DNA of 36,973 nt from a virus, in IMG/VR virus record IMGVR_UViG_3300021957_005875, positions 1-36,973 of that record, one strand, 5' to 3'. The translations under genes were made by a program, and so were the position numbers. Within the stretch, counting starts at the first letter, position 1. The number at the start of each line of letters is the position of its first letter. The notes beneath the pieces were generated by a model. That model was not told the DNA's origin. It saw only the letters and a list, made by a program, of their open reading frames with translations, and did no database searches. This document shows, in pieces, positions 1 to 7,181 of this stretch.

Positions 1-119
1 CCTGTCGCCATTGTATATACACTAATATCAGAATCACTCTGAAAATCTAGTTTATCTACTAACATGTTCTCAATAGTCAATACACGATTATTGAGATTAT
101 ACTTGAGCTGCCGCGCCAT
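1..119 (-). CDS. 5' end of unidentified late gene after terminase (partial)
   Basis: An open frame starts at the ATG at 119 and runs off the window edge, giving 39 visible codons. The peptide begins MARQLKYNLNN and contains QSDSDIS, the Asp-Ser-Asp tripeptide typical of the virion proteins at the other end of the window and absent from the terminase and enzyme genes. The start is supported by AGAGG at 130-134, ten bases upstream. In T4 the gene after 17 is 18 (tail sheath), but these residues do not resemble the T4 sheath N-terminus as I know it, so no name is given. A structural role is inferred from position and the Asp-Ser-Asp motif. Confidence 0.6.
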   Translation of the reverse strand, partial: MARQLKYNLNNRVLTIENMLVDKLDFQSDSDISVYTMAT

Positions 120-129
120 CTTTTATTTA

Positions 130-155
130 CCTCTGATCAGACACTTTATTTATTA
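130..155 (-). promoter_or_regulatory. late-promoter-like box and ribosome binding site
   Basis: In the 47-base gap after gp17, the minus strand reads AATAAATA at 154-147, a 7/8 match to the T4-type late box TATAAATA. AGAGG follows at 134-130, ahead of the ATG at 119. A second TAAATA lies four bases before that ATG. The layout fits a late promoter plus Shine-Dalgarno serving the next gene. The AT richness makes chance matches likely. Confidence 0.4.
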
Positions 156-166
156 AACTGAATCCG

Positions 167-2014
167 TTAAAAATTTGATCTGTACAAATCATTATACCAT
201 TCAGGTACTACAGGCTCATCGACGGTTGACCATACGTCACCGTTATTATCAATTTGCTTGTCGATCATTTCATCATAAGGTAAAAAGCCAATTGGCATGA
301 CTTCTTCTTCTAGTTCTCCAAGTTTTTGTTTATACATATGCTGTTTAGCATTTGTGTCTGTTAACTCTTTCCAATATTCGGTACCAGCTGCCCATGCAAA
401 TAATACTAAACACATTACCAAGTCATCGTTGCAACCAGGCTCTGCTTCGAACGAACCTGTGTTGCCTTCACTTTTTCTAACAAACGTTGTAAGTTCAACG
501 TATATATCGTAGTCTTCAATAATAAGTTTGTCAGCTTCTATTAAAGACTTTAAATTTGAACACCCATTGTTTTTTACTGAGTGTGAAGTTGTAACTCCTA
601 ATTTTGATCCAGGACCTGAACCTAATTGAAAACCAGCTCTACCTTTAGATACAGTAGATAAAATATTCTCATACTCAAATTCTTGTTGTACGCCAACAGC
701 AACTTGTTGTCCTACGTCATTAACTTCAACTAAAACCCAAGCGTTGTTATAATATTTACCTATGTTAACAATAAAGTTTGGATAAATCATAGGAGATATT
801 TCATTAGATCTAAACTTAGCTACAACCTTATATGGAACTGCACTTATATCTACAACTACAAAAGCACTATAATCTAATCTAACACCTCTAGCAGAATCAA
901 CACACATTATATAGTTATGACCAGGTTTTGAATCTTCATAGAAGTCAACATGTTCTTGACTTTTTATTGGATTCATATAAGTCAATGCACTTAACTTTGT
1001 TGGTGCTATGAGAGTATTTGATGAACCAATAAACTGACATTCAAATTCTTGTCTGAATTGATCTTCAGATGTGTTAGATATTTGTTCTTGTTTCCAATCT
1101 TCATCTCTTCCTGGAACATCCCACCAATTTATTTCAATAGGTTTAAATTTAGATCTTTTCTCAGTAGATTCCATCCACATTTTATAAAAATGATTCATAC
1201 CTTTTGGTGTTGATACAACTATCATTTTTGTATCTGAACCAGAGGAAATAGTTGGATAAACTGAACGAAAGAAATCTTCAGCATCATTAGGTGGAACGAA
1301 AGCAAATTCATCTAAAAATAACAATGAAAATGACATACCTCGGGCTGCTGATCCAGACGATGCTGTTGCAATTACTTTTGATCCATTTTCAAGTTCTATT
1401 GATCTTTTATTATATGTTATACAACCCTGTTGTAACCAAAAAGGCAACGACTCATATGCTGTTGCTAATCTTCCTAACATTTCTTGAGCTAGCTCACCTT
1501 TGTTAGCTAGTATACCTACAACCTTACCAGGATTAAAAAGTAAGTACCATAGAATGTAAGCTACAGAAGTAGTTGATTTACCACTCTGTCTTGGTAGTTT
1601 ACAAATAGTAAATCTATTGTCATTAAAAGTACTTATCATATTTCTTTGAAATTGATACATAGTAAAAGGAATCAAACCAAAGTCAACAGACATAATTCTT
1701 ATATATGTTTCAGTAAAATAAATTGGATCTTGACTACACTTTTGAAATTCTTTTAATTGATCAGGTGTATAATCTACAGAAACGAATGCTGCTTTTACGT
1801 TTGGATTTCCCATGTAATGAGAAACACCAGTAGAGTTTTTTTCAAACAAATCACTATGAGTTTGTTCAGTAGGAGCATCGTGATAATGTCTTTGTTTTGA
1901 AATATGTTCAATTAATGTTTTTTTATTTTTAACATATACGTCTCCAAACTTTTTAAACCCTTTGTGGAAATCTGGATTATATATATCTTTTTTTATTAAA
2001 TTATCAATTGTCAC
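167..2014 (-). CDS. 17: terminase large subunit (gp17-like)
   Basis: This is the DNA-packaging motor ATPase and nuclease of T4-type phages. The 615 residues compare with about 610 in T4. The ATPase half shows a Walker A PRQSGKST (141-148), Walker B LLFLDE (231-236) with the catalytic Glu, and a coupling motif STPKG (269-273). The nuclease half shows the RNase H-like acidic residues in CVDSARG (Asp373), Asp381, and a late NDD near the C-terminus. It overlaps the end of the small-terminase gene by 11 bases, the normal 16-17 order. It contains no Asp-Ser-Asp/Glu tripeptide, unlike the virion genes. Identification is secure from motifs, length and neighbour. Confidence 0.95.
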   Translation of the reverse strand: MTIDNLIKKDIYNPDFHKGFKKFGDVYVKNKKTLIEHISKQRHYHDAPTEQTHSDLFEKNSTGVSHYMGNPNVKAAFVSVDYTPDQLKEFQKCSQDPIYFTETYIRIMSVDFGLIPFTMYQFQRNMISTFNDNRFTICKLPRQSGKSTTSVAYILWYLLFNPGKVVGILANKGELAQEMLGRLATAYESLPFWLQQGCITYNKRSIELENGSKVIATASSGSAARGMSFSLLFLDEFAFVPPNDAEDFFRSVYPTISSGSDTKMIVVSTPKGMNHFYKMWMESTEKRSKFKPIEINWWDVPGRDEDWKQEQISNTSEDQFRQEFECQFIGSSNTLIAPTKLSALTYMNPIKSQEHVDFYEDSKPGHNYIMCVDSARGVRLDYSAFVVVDISAVPYKVVAKFRSNEISPMIYPNFIVNIGKYYNNAWVLVEVNDVGQQVAVGVQQEFEYENILSTVSKGRAGFQLGSGPGSKLGVTTSHSVKNNGCSNLKSLIEADKLIIEDYDIYVELTTFVRKSEGNTGSFEAEPGCNDDLVMCLVLFAWAAGTEYWKELTDTNAKQHMYKQKLGELEEEVMPIGFLPYDEMIDKQIDNNGDVWSTVDEPVVPEWYNDLYRSNF

Positions 2015-2372
2015 GATTAAGAAGTTCTAACAAATCTTTAGTGTTCATTTTAACATTAAGATTATTATTTGTAATACTTTTGTTTTCGCCCGATGGATTT
2101 TGTAACTTTTCAGTTTTCAAATGGTGATCCATCATTTTTGCAGCATTATCTCCTAATGCTTTTGCGGCTTCGGTAGCAACTTCTATTGCCCTAGGATGTT
2201 CAGACTCTTGTGCTAAATTTACTGCTGCATCTAAAATATCTTGTAATCTTTCTGTAGATGTATACAATATTTCTCTAGCATAGGTATAGTCGTCATTCCT
2301 ATTTGTTATAATCTTTTCTAGATTATTTTTTTCAATTTTTAAATTTTTTTGTAATTCTTTTTCTTTTTCCAT
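2004..2372 (-). CDS. 16: terminase small subunit (gp16-like)
   Basis: This 122-residue, highly charged helical protein lies directly upstream of gp17. T4 gp16, which recognises DNA and stimulates gp17, has about 164 residues, so this one is short. Residues 1-25 are Lys/Glu-rich and probably coiled coil. The central segment HPRAIEVATEAAKALGDNAA resembles the oligomerisation core of gp16 proteins. The ATG at 2372 lies seven bases from an exact TATAAATA box (2387-2380), and no Shine-Dalgarno sequence is visible. It is the first minus-strand gene after the divergent junction with the plus-strand gene at 2410. The call rests mainly on position plus the core motif. Confidence 0.8.
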   Translation of the reverse strand: MEKEKELQKNLKIEKNNLEKIITNRNDDYTYAREILYTSTERLQDILDAAVNLAQESEHPRAIEVATEAAKALGDNAAKMMDHHLKTEKLQNPSGENKSITNNNLNVKMNTKDLLELLNRDN

Positions 2373-2409
2373 AACATATTATTTATAACGGTTATAACAT
2401 AAATATATT
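2373..2409. promoter_or_regulatory. divergent late promoter pair with inverted repeat
   Basis: The 37-base gap between gp16 (minus) and the plus-strand gene holds TATAAATA on the minus strand (2387-2380) and CATAAATA on the plus strand (2398-2405). The first box is seven bases from its start codon and the second is four. A 7-bp inverted repeat, TTATAAC/GTTATAA with a one-base centre at 2390, spans 2383-2397 and joins the two boxes. No purine-rich ribosome site fits on either side. The boxes match the known T4-type late consensus; an operator role for the repeat is inference. Confidence 0.5.
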
Positions 2410-2913
2410 ATGCTTAAACATCTTGAATACAAAATTAATAAAAAAAAATATAGAGATTTGTTCTATAATAATATTCAAAAATATGGTCAATGGCATTGGT
2501 TATGTCCAAAGAGACAAGAATTATTCTGGTATCAGTTATTCATCTCAGATAAACATGAACTAAAAAAAGATTTATTTGAGCTTGAAAATGAACTAGGTAT
2601 TTATGGTATGAATAATTATCCAAGGTTTAGCTATCAGTTTCCAAATACAAAACTAGGACATCATAAAGATGAAGATAATATGGTATCAATAAATATTAAT
2701 CTTCTAGACACAACACCAATTATACACCTTGAACACAAACCTTTTCCTTATGAAATAATACTTGTAGACGTTGGAAATATACTACATGGTGTTGAGCCTG
2801 ATAATAATCCTAGACTAATTCTTAAATTTTGCTTAAGACACCCTTATGAAGAGGTGTATGAAAGACTGGACAAGTTCGGACTATTTAGTACAGAGTCTGA
2901 TTTTATCATTTAA
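2410..2913 (+). CDS. small HxD...H oxygenase-like protein, divergent paralogue, only plus-strand gene
   Basis: The 167-residue protein is homologous to the three small oxygenase-like proteins on the opposite strand. It shares the N-terminal HLEYKINKKKYRDL block, a core with His-x-Asp (HKD, about 85-87), a Val-Ser-Ile-Asn-Ile strand, a distal His126 in NILHGVEP, Arg135 in PRLILKF, and the tail YEEVYERL. HxD...H plus a following Arg is the Fe(II)/2-oxoglutarate binding set of the double-stranded beta-helix dioxygenases. It is the most diverged copy and is inverted relative to everything else here. Its 3' end overlaps the next minus-strand gene tail-to-tail by 33 bases. The substrate is unknown; a peptidyl Asp/Asn or small-molecule hydroxylase is plausible. 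Confidence 0.65.
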   Translation: MLKHLEYKINKKKYRDLFYNNIQKYGQWHWLCPKRQELFWYQLFISDKHELKKDLFELENELGIYGMNNYPRFSYQFPNTKLGHHKDEDNMVSININLLDTTPIIHLEHKPFPYEIILVDVGNILHGVEPDNNPRLILKFCLRHPYEEVYERLDKFGLFSTESDFII

Positions 2914-3363
2914 CATCTCTCTAACTTTGTCATAGCTTGTGTCCAGAAAAGAAAACTTAAGTAAAAGTCTTTCTTCTGAATACTTTGGAACAGCGTGGTT
3001 CAAGCTTGTATTAAATAACGCGCACTCATAGTGTATTTCACCGTAATCTTCGAATATAACAGGAGCATAGTCGTCTGATAAGACGATGTTAACTGAACAT
3101 TCTGTAGCAGGATCAACATGCATATGTACACTTGTGTTTGCGTATTGTTTATAAGCTACTATGATACTGCCGGGTAATTGTTTATGCAGGTCTTCGATAT
3201 GAGGATACATAACGATGTTTTCTTTTAGTCGTGCTTTTAGCCATGTTTTTCGAAAATAATATTGTTCTGGTGCAAATGGCTGAAAATCAAGTTCACTGAC
3301 TTCGTCTTTAAGTTCTTCTTTATCATATTGTAAATTTAAGTGTGTTACGTATAATTTCTGCAT
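2881..3363 (-). CDS. small 2OG-Fe(II) oxygenase-like protein, tandem copy 1
   Basis: This 160-residue member of a local paralogous family starts with the THLNLQYDKEEL block. It carries HVD at 82-84 (His-x-Asp, iron), distal His123 in SLNHAVPKYSEE and Arg132 in ERLLLKFSFLD (2-oxoglutarate carboxylate). These match the iron and cosubstrate ligands of the Asp/Asn beta-hydroxylase branch of Fe(II)/2-oxoglutarate oxygenases. It overlaps the upstream mini-kinase gene by 19 bases, implying coupled translation, and overlaps the plus-strand paralogue at its 3' end. The family fold is inferred from motif order. The substrate cannot be read from sequence. Confidence 0.65.
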   Translation of the reverse strand: MQKLYVTHLNLQYDKEELKDEVSELDFQPFAPEQYYFRKTWLKARLKENIVMYPHIEDLHKQLPGSIIVAYKQYANTSVHMHVDPATECSVNIVLSDDYAPVIFEDYGEIHYECALFNTSLNHAVPKYSEERLLLKFSFLDTSYDKVREMLNDKIRLCTK

Positions 3364-3779
3364 CTAAAAAAGTCTACTATGTAAAAATAATTTCTATTGA
3401 GATATCGATAAACATTACTTTTATGATAAAATCCTATCTGGTCTAAATCAATTATCTTAAGTTGTTTATCAGGAGTTACTATCAAGTTAAGTGAATGTAT
3501 GTCCTCGGCAAATAAAAATAAATCTTTGTCCTTGATCCGAGTCAAGGTGTTCATAAAATCCATACATTTCGACAGCACCCACATCATGTCTTCTACTGAT
3601 TTCATATCGGTTTCTTTCAATGGTATTCCTTCAACGTACTCATATATTATTTTTTTGTCGTTGTACTCCACTATCTTAGGAACCATTGGGTGATTTAGCG
3701 TTAAGAGACTATTAATTGGTAATTGATGCTCTTTTGGATACGCTGATCTGTTATCTTTAAATATTTTTTCATGTAACAT
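3345..3779 (-). CDS. mini kinase-like protein
   Basis: This 144-residue protein has the core of the protein-kinase/aminoglycoside-phosphotransferase fold. A hinge-like strand IIYEYVEGIPL (44-54) is followed by a catalytic-loop-like EDIHSLNLIV with Asp93 and Asn98, and a metal-binding IIDLDQIGF with Asp111, the DFG equivalent. The N-lobe is very short, with no glycine-rich loop and no obvious ATP-binding Lys, so it is either a minimal kinase or inactive. It sits between two oxygenase paralogues, overlapping both (11 and 19 bases), so it probably works in the same pathway. A small-molecule, sugar or protein substrate is possible. Fold confidence is moderate; activity is uncertain. Confidence 0.5.
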   Translation of the reverse strand: MLHEKIFKDNRSAYPKEHQLPINSLLTLNHPMVPKIVEYNDKKIIYEYVEGIPLKETDMKSVEDMMWVLSKCMDFMNTLTRIKDKDLFLFAEDIHSLNLIVTPDKQLKIIDLDQIGFYHKSNVYRYLNRNYFYIVDFFRCRNYT

Positions 3780-4284
3780 TTATAATGCTCGCAGGTAGTC
3801 TGTTGTAGCACTCTTCATAAGTCTTATCAAATATACTGAGTTTTAACAGTAGTCTTTCTTCTGAGTGTTTCTTTACAGAGTGTCTCTTACTTACGTTGAT
3901 AAGAGCGCATTCATACTGAATGTCACCGATATCCTCAAACGTTATTGGTCCAAAATTATCTGAAAGTAAGATGTTGATACATGTTTGAGTTCCATTGTCG
4001 CTGTGCATAGGAACTTCAGTGTTTGCATGTTGTTTCAAGTATCTTGGATCGATATTAACATTAAACAAACTCTCAAAATATTGTGTTAATTTTTTGATGT
4101 CACCAAAAGGTTTCTTCATGTGGCCAAACTCCCAAGACGGAAAGTTCTCAAAAGGTGTGCCTTTTGCTTTTTTACTTTTAATCCTAAGAGGATTAAAATC
4201 TATAAGTTCTGACTCTAAAATTAGTTTATCGACGTTATAGTCAATTTTTAAGTGTGTCAGGTAATCTTTCGATACATTCTTCAT
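3769..4284 (-). CDS. small 2OG-Fe(II) oxygenase-like protein, tandem copy 2
   Basis: The 171 residues are clearly homologous to copies 1 and 3. They include THLKIDYNVDKL near the N-terminus, HSD at 94-96, then INILLSDNFGPITFEDIGDI, His135 in KRHSVKKHSEE and Arg144 in ERLLLKLSIFD. These are the expected Fe(II) triad and 2-oxoglutarate Arg. The tail DKTYEECYNRLP matches copy 3 almost residue for residue, which supports recent tandem duplication. The reading frame overlaps the upstream copy by 44 bases, long for this genome, so the ATG at 4284 is tentative. No other in-frame Met precedes the conserved block. Confidence 0.65.
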   Translation of the reverse strand: MKNVSKDYLTHLKIDYNVDKLILESELIDFNPLRIKSKKAKGTPFENFPSWEFGHMKKPFGDIKKLTQYFESLFNVNIDPRYLKQHANTEVPMHSDNGTQTCINILLSDNFGPITFEDIGDIQYECALINVSKRHSVKKHSEERLLLKLSIFDKTYEECYNRLPASIINVT

Positions 4285-4735
4285 ATGTCTTATCCAAAAT
4301 ACTAAGATTAAATAACCATCTCTCTGTCTTACTTGATTTAACCTTGTGTTTCTTTTTTATGTTAAGTAGTGCACAATCGTAATATACGTCGCCAATATCT
4401 TCAAACGTTATGGGTGAATTATTTTCTGATAGTAGAATATTAATTGAACACATTGGTCTTCCATCAGTATGAAACGGTATTTCACAACCCGGCATCTGTT
4501 TAAAAAATTGTGTCCTAATTTTTGTTTCAAATAGTTTTCGAAAGTAAGTTGATATCCTATTGACCTCTTCAATATGATCTATGTCTCTGCAAATTTGCCA
4601 GCCAGGTGCATGTATAAAAAAAGGATTCTGTGCTTTTTTCACATTATTTAGTTTAAAGTCTACGTAATCCACTGTGTCAAGATCTTTTATTAATCTTTCT
4701 TTATCATATTTAAAATTAAGGTGAGTGAAATGCAT
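4241..4735 (-). CDS. small 2OG-Fe(II) oxygenase-like protein, tandem copy 3
   Basis: The 164 residues begin MHFTHLNFKYDKERL, so the conserved block sits right at the start and fixes the ATG. HTD at 89-91 supplies the His-x-Asp, His130 the distal iron ligand and Arg139 the cosubstrate contact. SINILLSENNSPITFEDIGD is near-identical to copy 2. The protein overlaps the TauD-like gene by 20 bases upstream and copy 2 downstream. Together with copies 1 and 2, the plus-strand copy and the longer hydroxylase at 5880, it forms one related set. Non-redundant substrates are likely because the middle segments (30-75) are not conserved. Confidence 0.65.
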   Translation of the reverse strand: MHFTHLNFKYDKERLIKDLDTVDYVDFKLNNVKKAQNPFFIHAPGWQICRDIDHIEEVNRISTYFRKLFETKIRTQFFKQMPGCEIPFHTDGRPMCSINILLSENNSPITFEDIGDVYYDCALLNIKKKHKVKSSKTERWLFNLSILDKTYEECIERLPDTLKN

Positions 4736-5426
4736 ATCTCATCAATCTTCTCTTAACGTGTGAAGGTGTGTGATCACGCTTGTGACTGACTGTCATATTA
4801 TTCCAAATAACTAGATCACCTGCTTCCCAATTATGAACATGTATATTATTTTTGTCCTCAAAGATATTATTTAACTCATCAAAATATTCAGTACCAGCAT
4901 ACGCTGGACTAAAAAATATATATTCACCAAATTTATCATTACGATATATTGATTGTTTAGTTTTCGATTTCATTAGAAAAGCTCTTTTGTATACTGGTGA
5001 TCTAAAATCATGAGGATACGCGGATCTGTCAAAATAGTTTCTTACAGAAAATTCAACAGGACCTTCTTCAATAACTTTTGTTTTAAGTGATTCATCAAGT
5101 TGAGACCATGCTCTTATACTGTTGCAAAAATACGTAGGACTAGATCCTTGTTCAGCTTCCTTACAATACAAACCAACGAAAGGATGTATATCACTTAAAT
5201 ACGCTCTATCATTATGCCACATCATATCTTCTTCTTGCCATACATGATCTTCACTCTTATCATCAGTACCAATTGGAACTTCTTTTTTTCCATATAGATC
5301 TTGACTTTCAAGTGTACCTACTTTGTGTATTGTATCAATATCAGCTTTCTTTACTATAAGAATCTGAATATTACCATCATAAAAATCTTCTAAATCGTTT
5401 AAATTATCTACTGTTTTTGTAAACAT
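4716..5426 (-). CDS. TauD/TfdA-type 2-oxoglutarate dioxygenase
   Basis: This 236-residue protein fits the TauD/TfdA family, somewhat shorter than the usual 270-300. The iron-binding His-x-Asp is in MMWHNDRAYL (His71, Asp73). A cosubstrate-binding strand and cap, GLYCKEAEQGSSPTYFCN, follows. The C-terminal GDLVIWNNMTVSHKRD gives the distal His215, and the KRRLMRY segment supplies the conserved Arg. Members hydroxylate or cleave small molecules such as taurine, carnitine precursors or amino acids, and some act on natural-product intermediates. It is a different oxygenase branch from its tandem neighbours. It overlaps genes on both sides by about 20 bases. Family is confident, substrate unknown. 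Confidence 0.85.
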   Translation of the reverse strand: MFTKTVDNLNDLEDFYDGNIQILIVKKADIDTIHKVGTLESQDLYGKKEVPIGTDDKSEDHVWQEEDMMWHNDRAYLSDIHPFVGLYCKEAEQGSSPTYFCNSIRAWSQLDESLKTKVIEEGPVEFSVRNYFDRSAYPHDFRSPVYKRAFLMKSKTKQSIYRNDKFGEYIFFSPAYAGTEYFDELNNIFEDKNNIHVHNWEAGDLVIWNNMTVSHKRDHTPSHVKRRLMRYAFHSP

Positions 5427-5908
5427 AACTCACCTATCCACCCTACATATTGAAAATCGTTTTGCGTTACTTGGTATTTATTGTCATCTGTTAAAAAATT
5501 TATTGCTTTACACATTCGTCTTACAATGTGAGGTGTTTTATCTTCTCGAGAAAAAAATAAATTATTTTGGCCTATTGCTTTACAATATTTTATTTGACTC
5601 TTTAACATACTTTCTGTTGAAGGTCTAATAAATTTTCTATCTTTATATTGAGAAATACTTATACCATCATCATAATAAAATCTAGATAATACTCTTAACA
5701 TTCCATTGAAAATAGGCCTATCATGTATAAAACTTATAGATACAGGACGCTCATAATACAATCCTATTGTACATGCTATATCATCTTTTATTTTAAAATA
5801 ATTATTAGATAATTTATTTTTTTTATTACTAATAGCTTTATGAGTTAAATATTTTATTTCAAAATTTAATGACTTACTATCAGTTGTTATAAACTTCCAA
5901 CCATTCAC
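5408..5908 (-). CDS. unrecognised protein, possibly GNAT-like
   Basis: The protein has 166 residues and no motif I can name with certainty. The middle, IGLYYERPVSISFIHDRPIFN followed by MLRVLSRFYYDD, is a beta-beta-alpha pattern reminiscent of small phage GNAT-like acetyltransferases. The later QIKYCKAIGQNNLFFSRED would fit a helix and strand after the acetyl-CoA site, but the canonical R/QxxGxG/A loop is not evident. It sits between two oxygenase genes with overlaps of 29 and 19 bases, so it is translated with them. Treat it as a conserved-looking hypothetical protein. Confidence 0.55.
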   Translation of the reverse strand: MNGWKFITTDSKSLNFEIKYLTHKAISNKKNKLSNNYFKIKDDIACTIGLYYERPVSISFIHDRPIFNGMLRVLSRFYYDDGISISQYKDRKFIRPSTESMLKSQIKYCKAIGQNNLFFSREDKTPHIVRRMCKAINFLTDDNKYQVTQNDFQYVGWIGELCLQKQ

Positions 5909-6590
5909 AATTAAGAGTCTCCTGTGAGTCTATTACTATCATTAAATGTATTCTAGGATATTTTCCTTCATTTTTTACCCAATGATTTTTACCTGAATTG
6001 ATAAACCAAACATATCCGTCAGCAGGTACATGTACATCATTCATTGTAGCTTTTATGTTTGTATTAATAGCTATATGGTATCTTGTAGAAAAAGTAGTAT
6101 CATAATCCCTATGAGGCGCTATACCTCCGCCAGGTTCAGTAATTGTAATGGCTACTCTAGTAACTTTATTTCCAAAACTTTCAATTACTTCTTTTAAATA
6201 TAAAGGTAAATTTGTTTTTAGTTTACTATAAGCCCTTTCATCAAATCTTTTATCATTTTTCATAAAACCTTTATCGTATCTTTTGCCTGAATTTCTATCT
6301 AAAGGTATTTTATAATCAGGATCAAAATCAGTTAAAGCTATTTGTTTATAAGGTATATTTTTCCAATCAAAATTTTTATCTATATCTGAATTTGTCTTAC
6401 CATCATACGCAGCAGGTGTTAAATTATAACCATATGCATCTCTTAAACTTTTATAAGGACCTTCTTCCATACTATCTTCGTTATAAAGACTAAGGTAGTT
6501 TATTATATCTTTTGTTAACCTATCAATATCATATTTTAAATTAAGTTTAATTAACGAAGGCAGGTCTTTTCTTGATTTCCATTTTATCAT
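5880..6590 (-). CDS. aspartyl/asparaginyl beta-hydroxylase-like 2OG oxygenase
   Basis: The 236 residues include a C-terminal jelly-roll with GGGIAPHRDYD (His160, Asp162), a Tyr-His-Ile-Ala-Ile strand, a Gly-x-x-Trp-Phe-Ile-Asn turn, distal His203 in GKNHWVKNEG and Arg213 in PRIHLMIVID. This order is that of the Asp/Asn beta-hydroxylase family, which hydroxylates Asp or Asn side chains in proteins. The N-terminus IKLNLKYDIDRLTKDI matches the opening block of the smaller tandem proteins, so it is probably the fuller-length relative of that set. It is the first gene after a 30-base AT-rich gap (6591-6620). That gap holds TATAAT-like sequence and is the only break among the oxygenase genes. Confidence 0.75.
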   Translation of the reverse strand: MIKWKSRKDLPSLIKLNLKYDIDRLTKDIINYLSLYNEDSMEEGPYKSLRDAYGYNLTPAAYDGKTNSDIDKNFDWKNIPYKQIALTDFDPDYKIPLDRNSGKRYDKGFMKNDKRFDERAYSKLKTNLPLYLKEVIESFGNKVTRVAITITEPGGGIAPHRDYDTTFSTRYHIAINTNIKATMNDVHVPADGYVWFINSGKNHWVKNEGKYPRIHLMIVIDSQETLNCEWLEVYNN

Positions 6591-6620
6591 AATATTATTA
6601 TAGTAAATTTATTATTTTTT

Positions 6621-7181
6621 TTATTGCCAACTATAATGAACTAGTTTTACTTCACCGTCTTGAAAAAACTCGCCTTTAAACGCTCGCTGTACCCACCATT
6701 CTGGGACTGTTCTGACCTCGAGATTTTCTCTAGCTGTGTCTTCGACAAAGTACTGTTCCCCGTTAACTGGTCCAACTGTAGTCTGATTTTCAATATATTT
6801 AGTTGTATAATATTCAGGTTTTTCTCTGAATCTGTTGACAATGTATTTACATTCTTTAGGGTAGTATTTATAGAAACCTCCATTAATTTTGTATTGTTCT
6901 TTGTGTGTATCTTTCCACCAACTAGGAATACTTAAAAACTCTCCTCTTTCAATTGGATAGTTAAACAATTCCATATAGTTATTAAACAAACCAATGTCAA
7001 CATCTATTACACATATAGGTTCGTCAACATCTAAATCCATAAATCTTAATTTGTTCCATTGTAAAATAAATGGATTCACAGATTTGTTAATAAATGTTAT
7101 ACCAGGAATTTTTTCTTTTAAATATTCTTCATATTCAATTCCATATTTGTTACCTATTCGAACAGCATATACTTTGACCAT
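6621..7181 (-). CDS. small GT-A-type glycosyltransferase
   Basis: The 186-residue protein opens with a nucleotide-binding-like beta strand (MVKVYAVRIGNKYG). It has the sequence NKLRFMDLDVDEPICVIDVDIGLF, in which DVD is the metal/nucleotide-sugar DxD motif of GT-A enzymes. It ends with VKLVHYSWQ, a typical closing strand with a metal-ligand His. The enzyme is short compared with ordinary bacterial glycosyltransferases of 250 residues or more. It overlaps the next glycosyltransferase gene by 28 bases. The acceptor is unknown; lipopolysaccharide-type glycans, DNA or virion proteins are all possible for phage enzymes. Confidence 0.7.
   Translation of the reverse strand: MVKVYAVRIGNKYGIEYEEYLKEKIPGITFINKSVNPFILQWNKLRFMDLDVDEPICVIDVDIGLFNNYMELFNYPIERGEFLSIPSWWKDTHKEQYKINGGFYKYYPKECKYIVNRFREKPEYYTTKYIENQTTVGPVNGEQYFVEDTARENLEVRTVPEWWVQRAFKGEFFQDGEVKLVHYSWQ

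Noticed and set aside
297-1506. Plus-strand open frames opposite the terminase gene
   Set aside because: They are antisense to a well-supported gp17 and encode no recognisable protein.
6591-6620. Promoter in the 30-base AT-rich gap before the beta-hydroxylase gene
   Set aside because: TATAAT-like and TAATAAAT strings are present but expected by chance in such AT-rich sequence, and no late box is exact.
6647-6935. Open frames on both strands inside the glycosyltransferase gene
   Set aside because: They are shadows of the DxD glycosyltransferase frame, without motifs or sensible starts.
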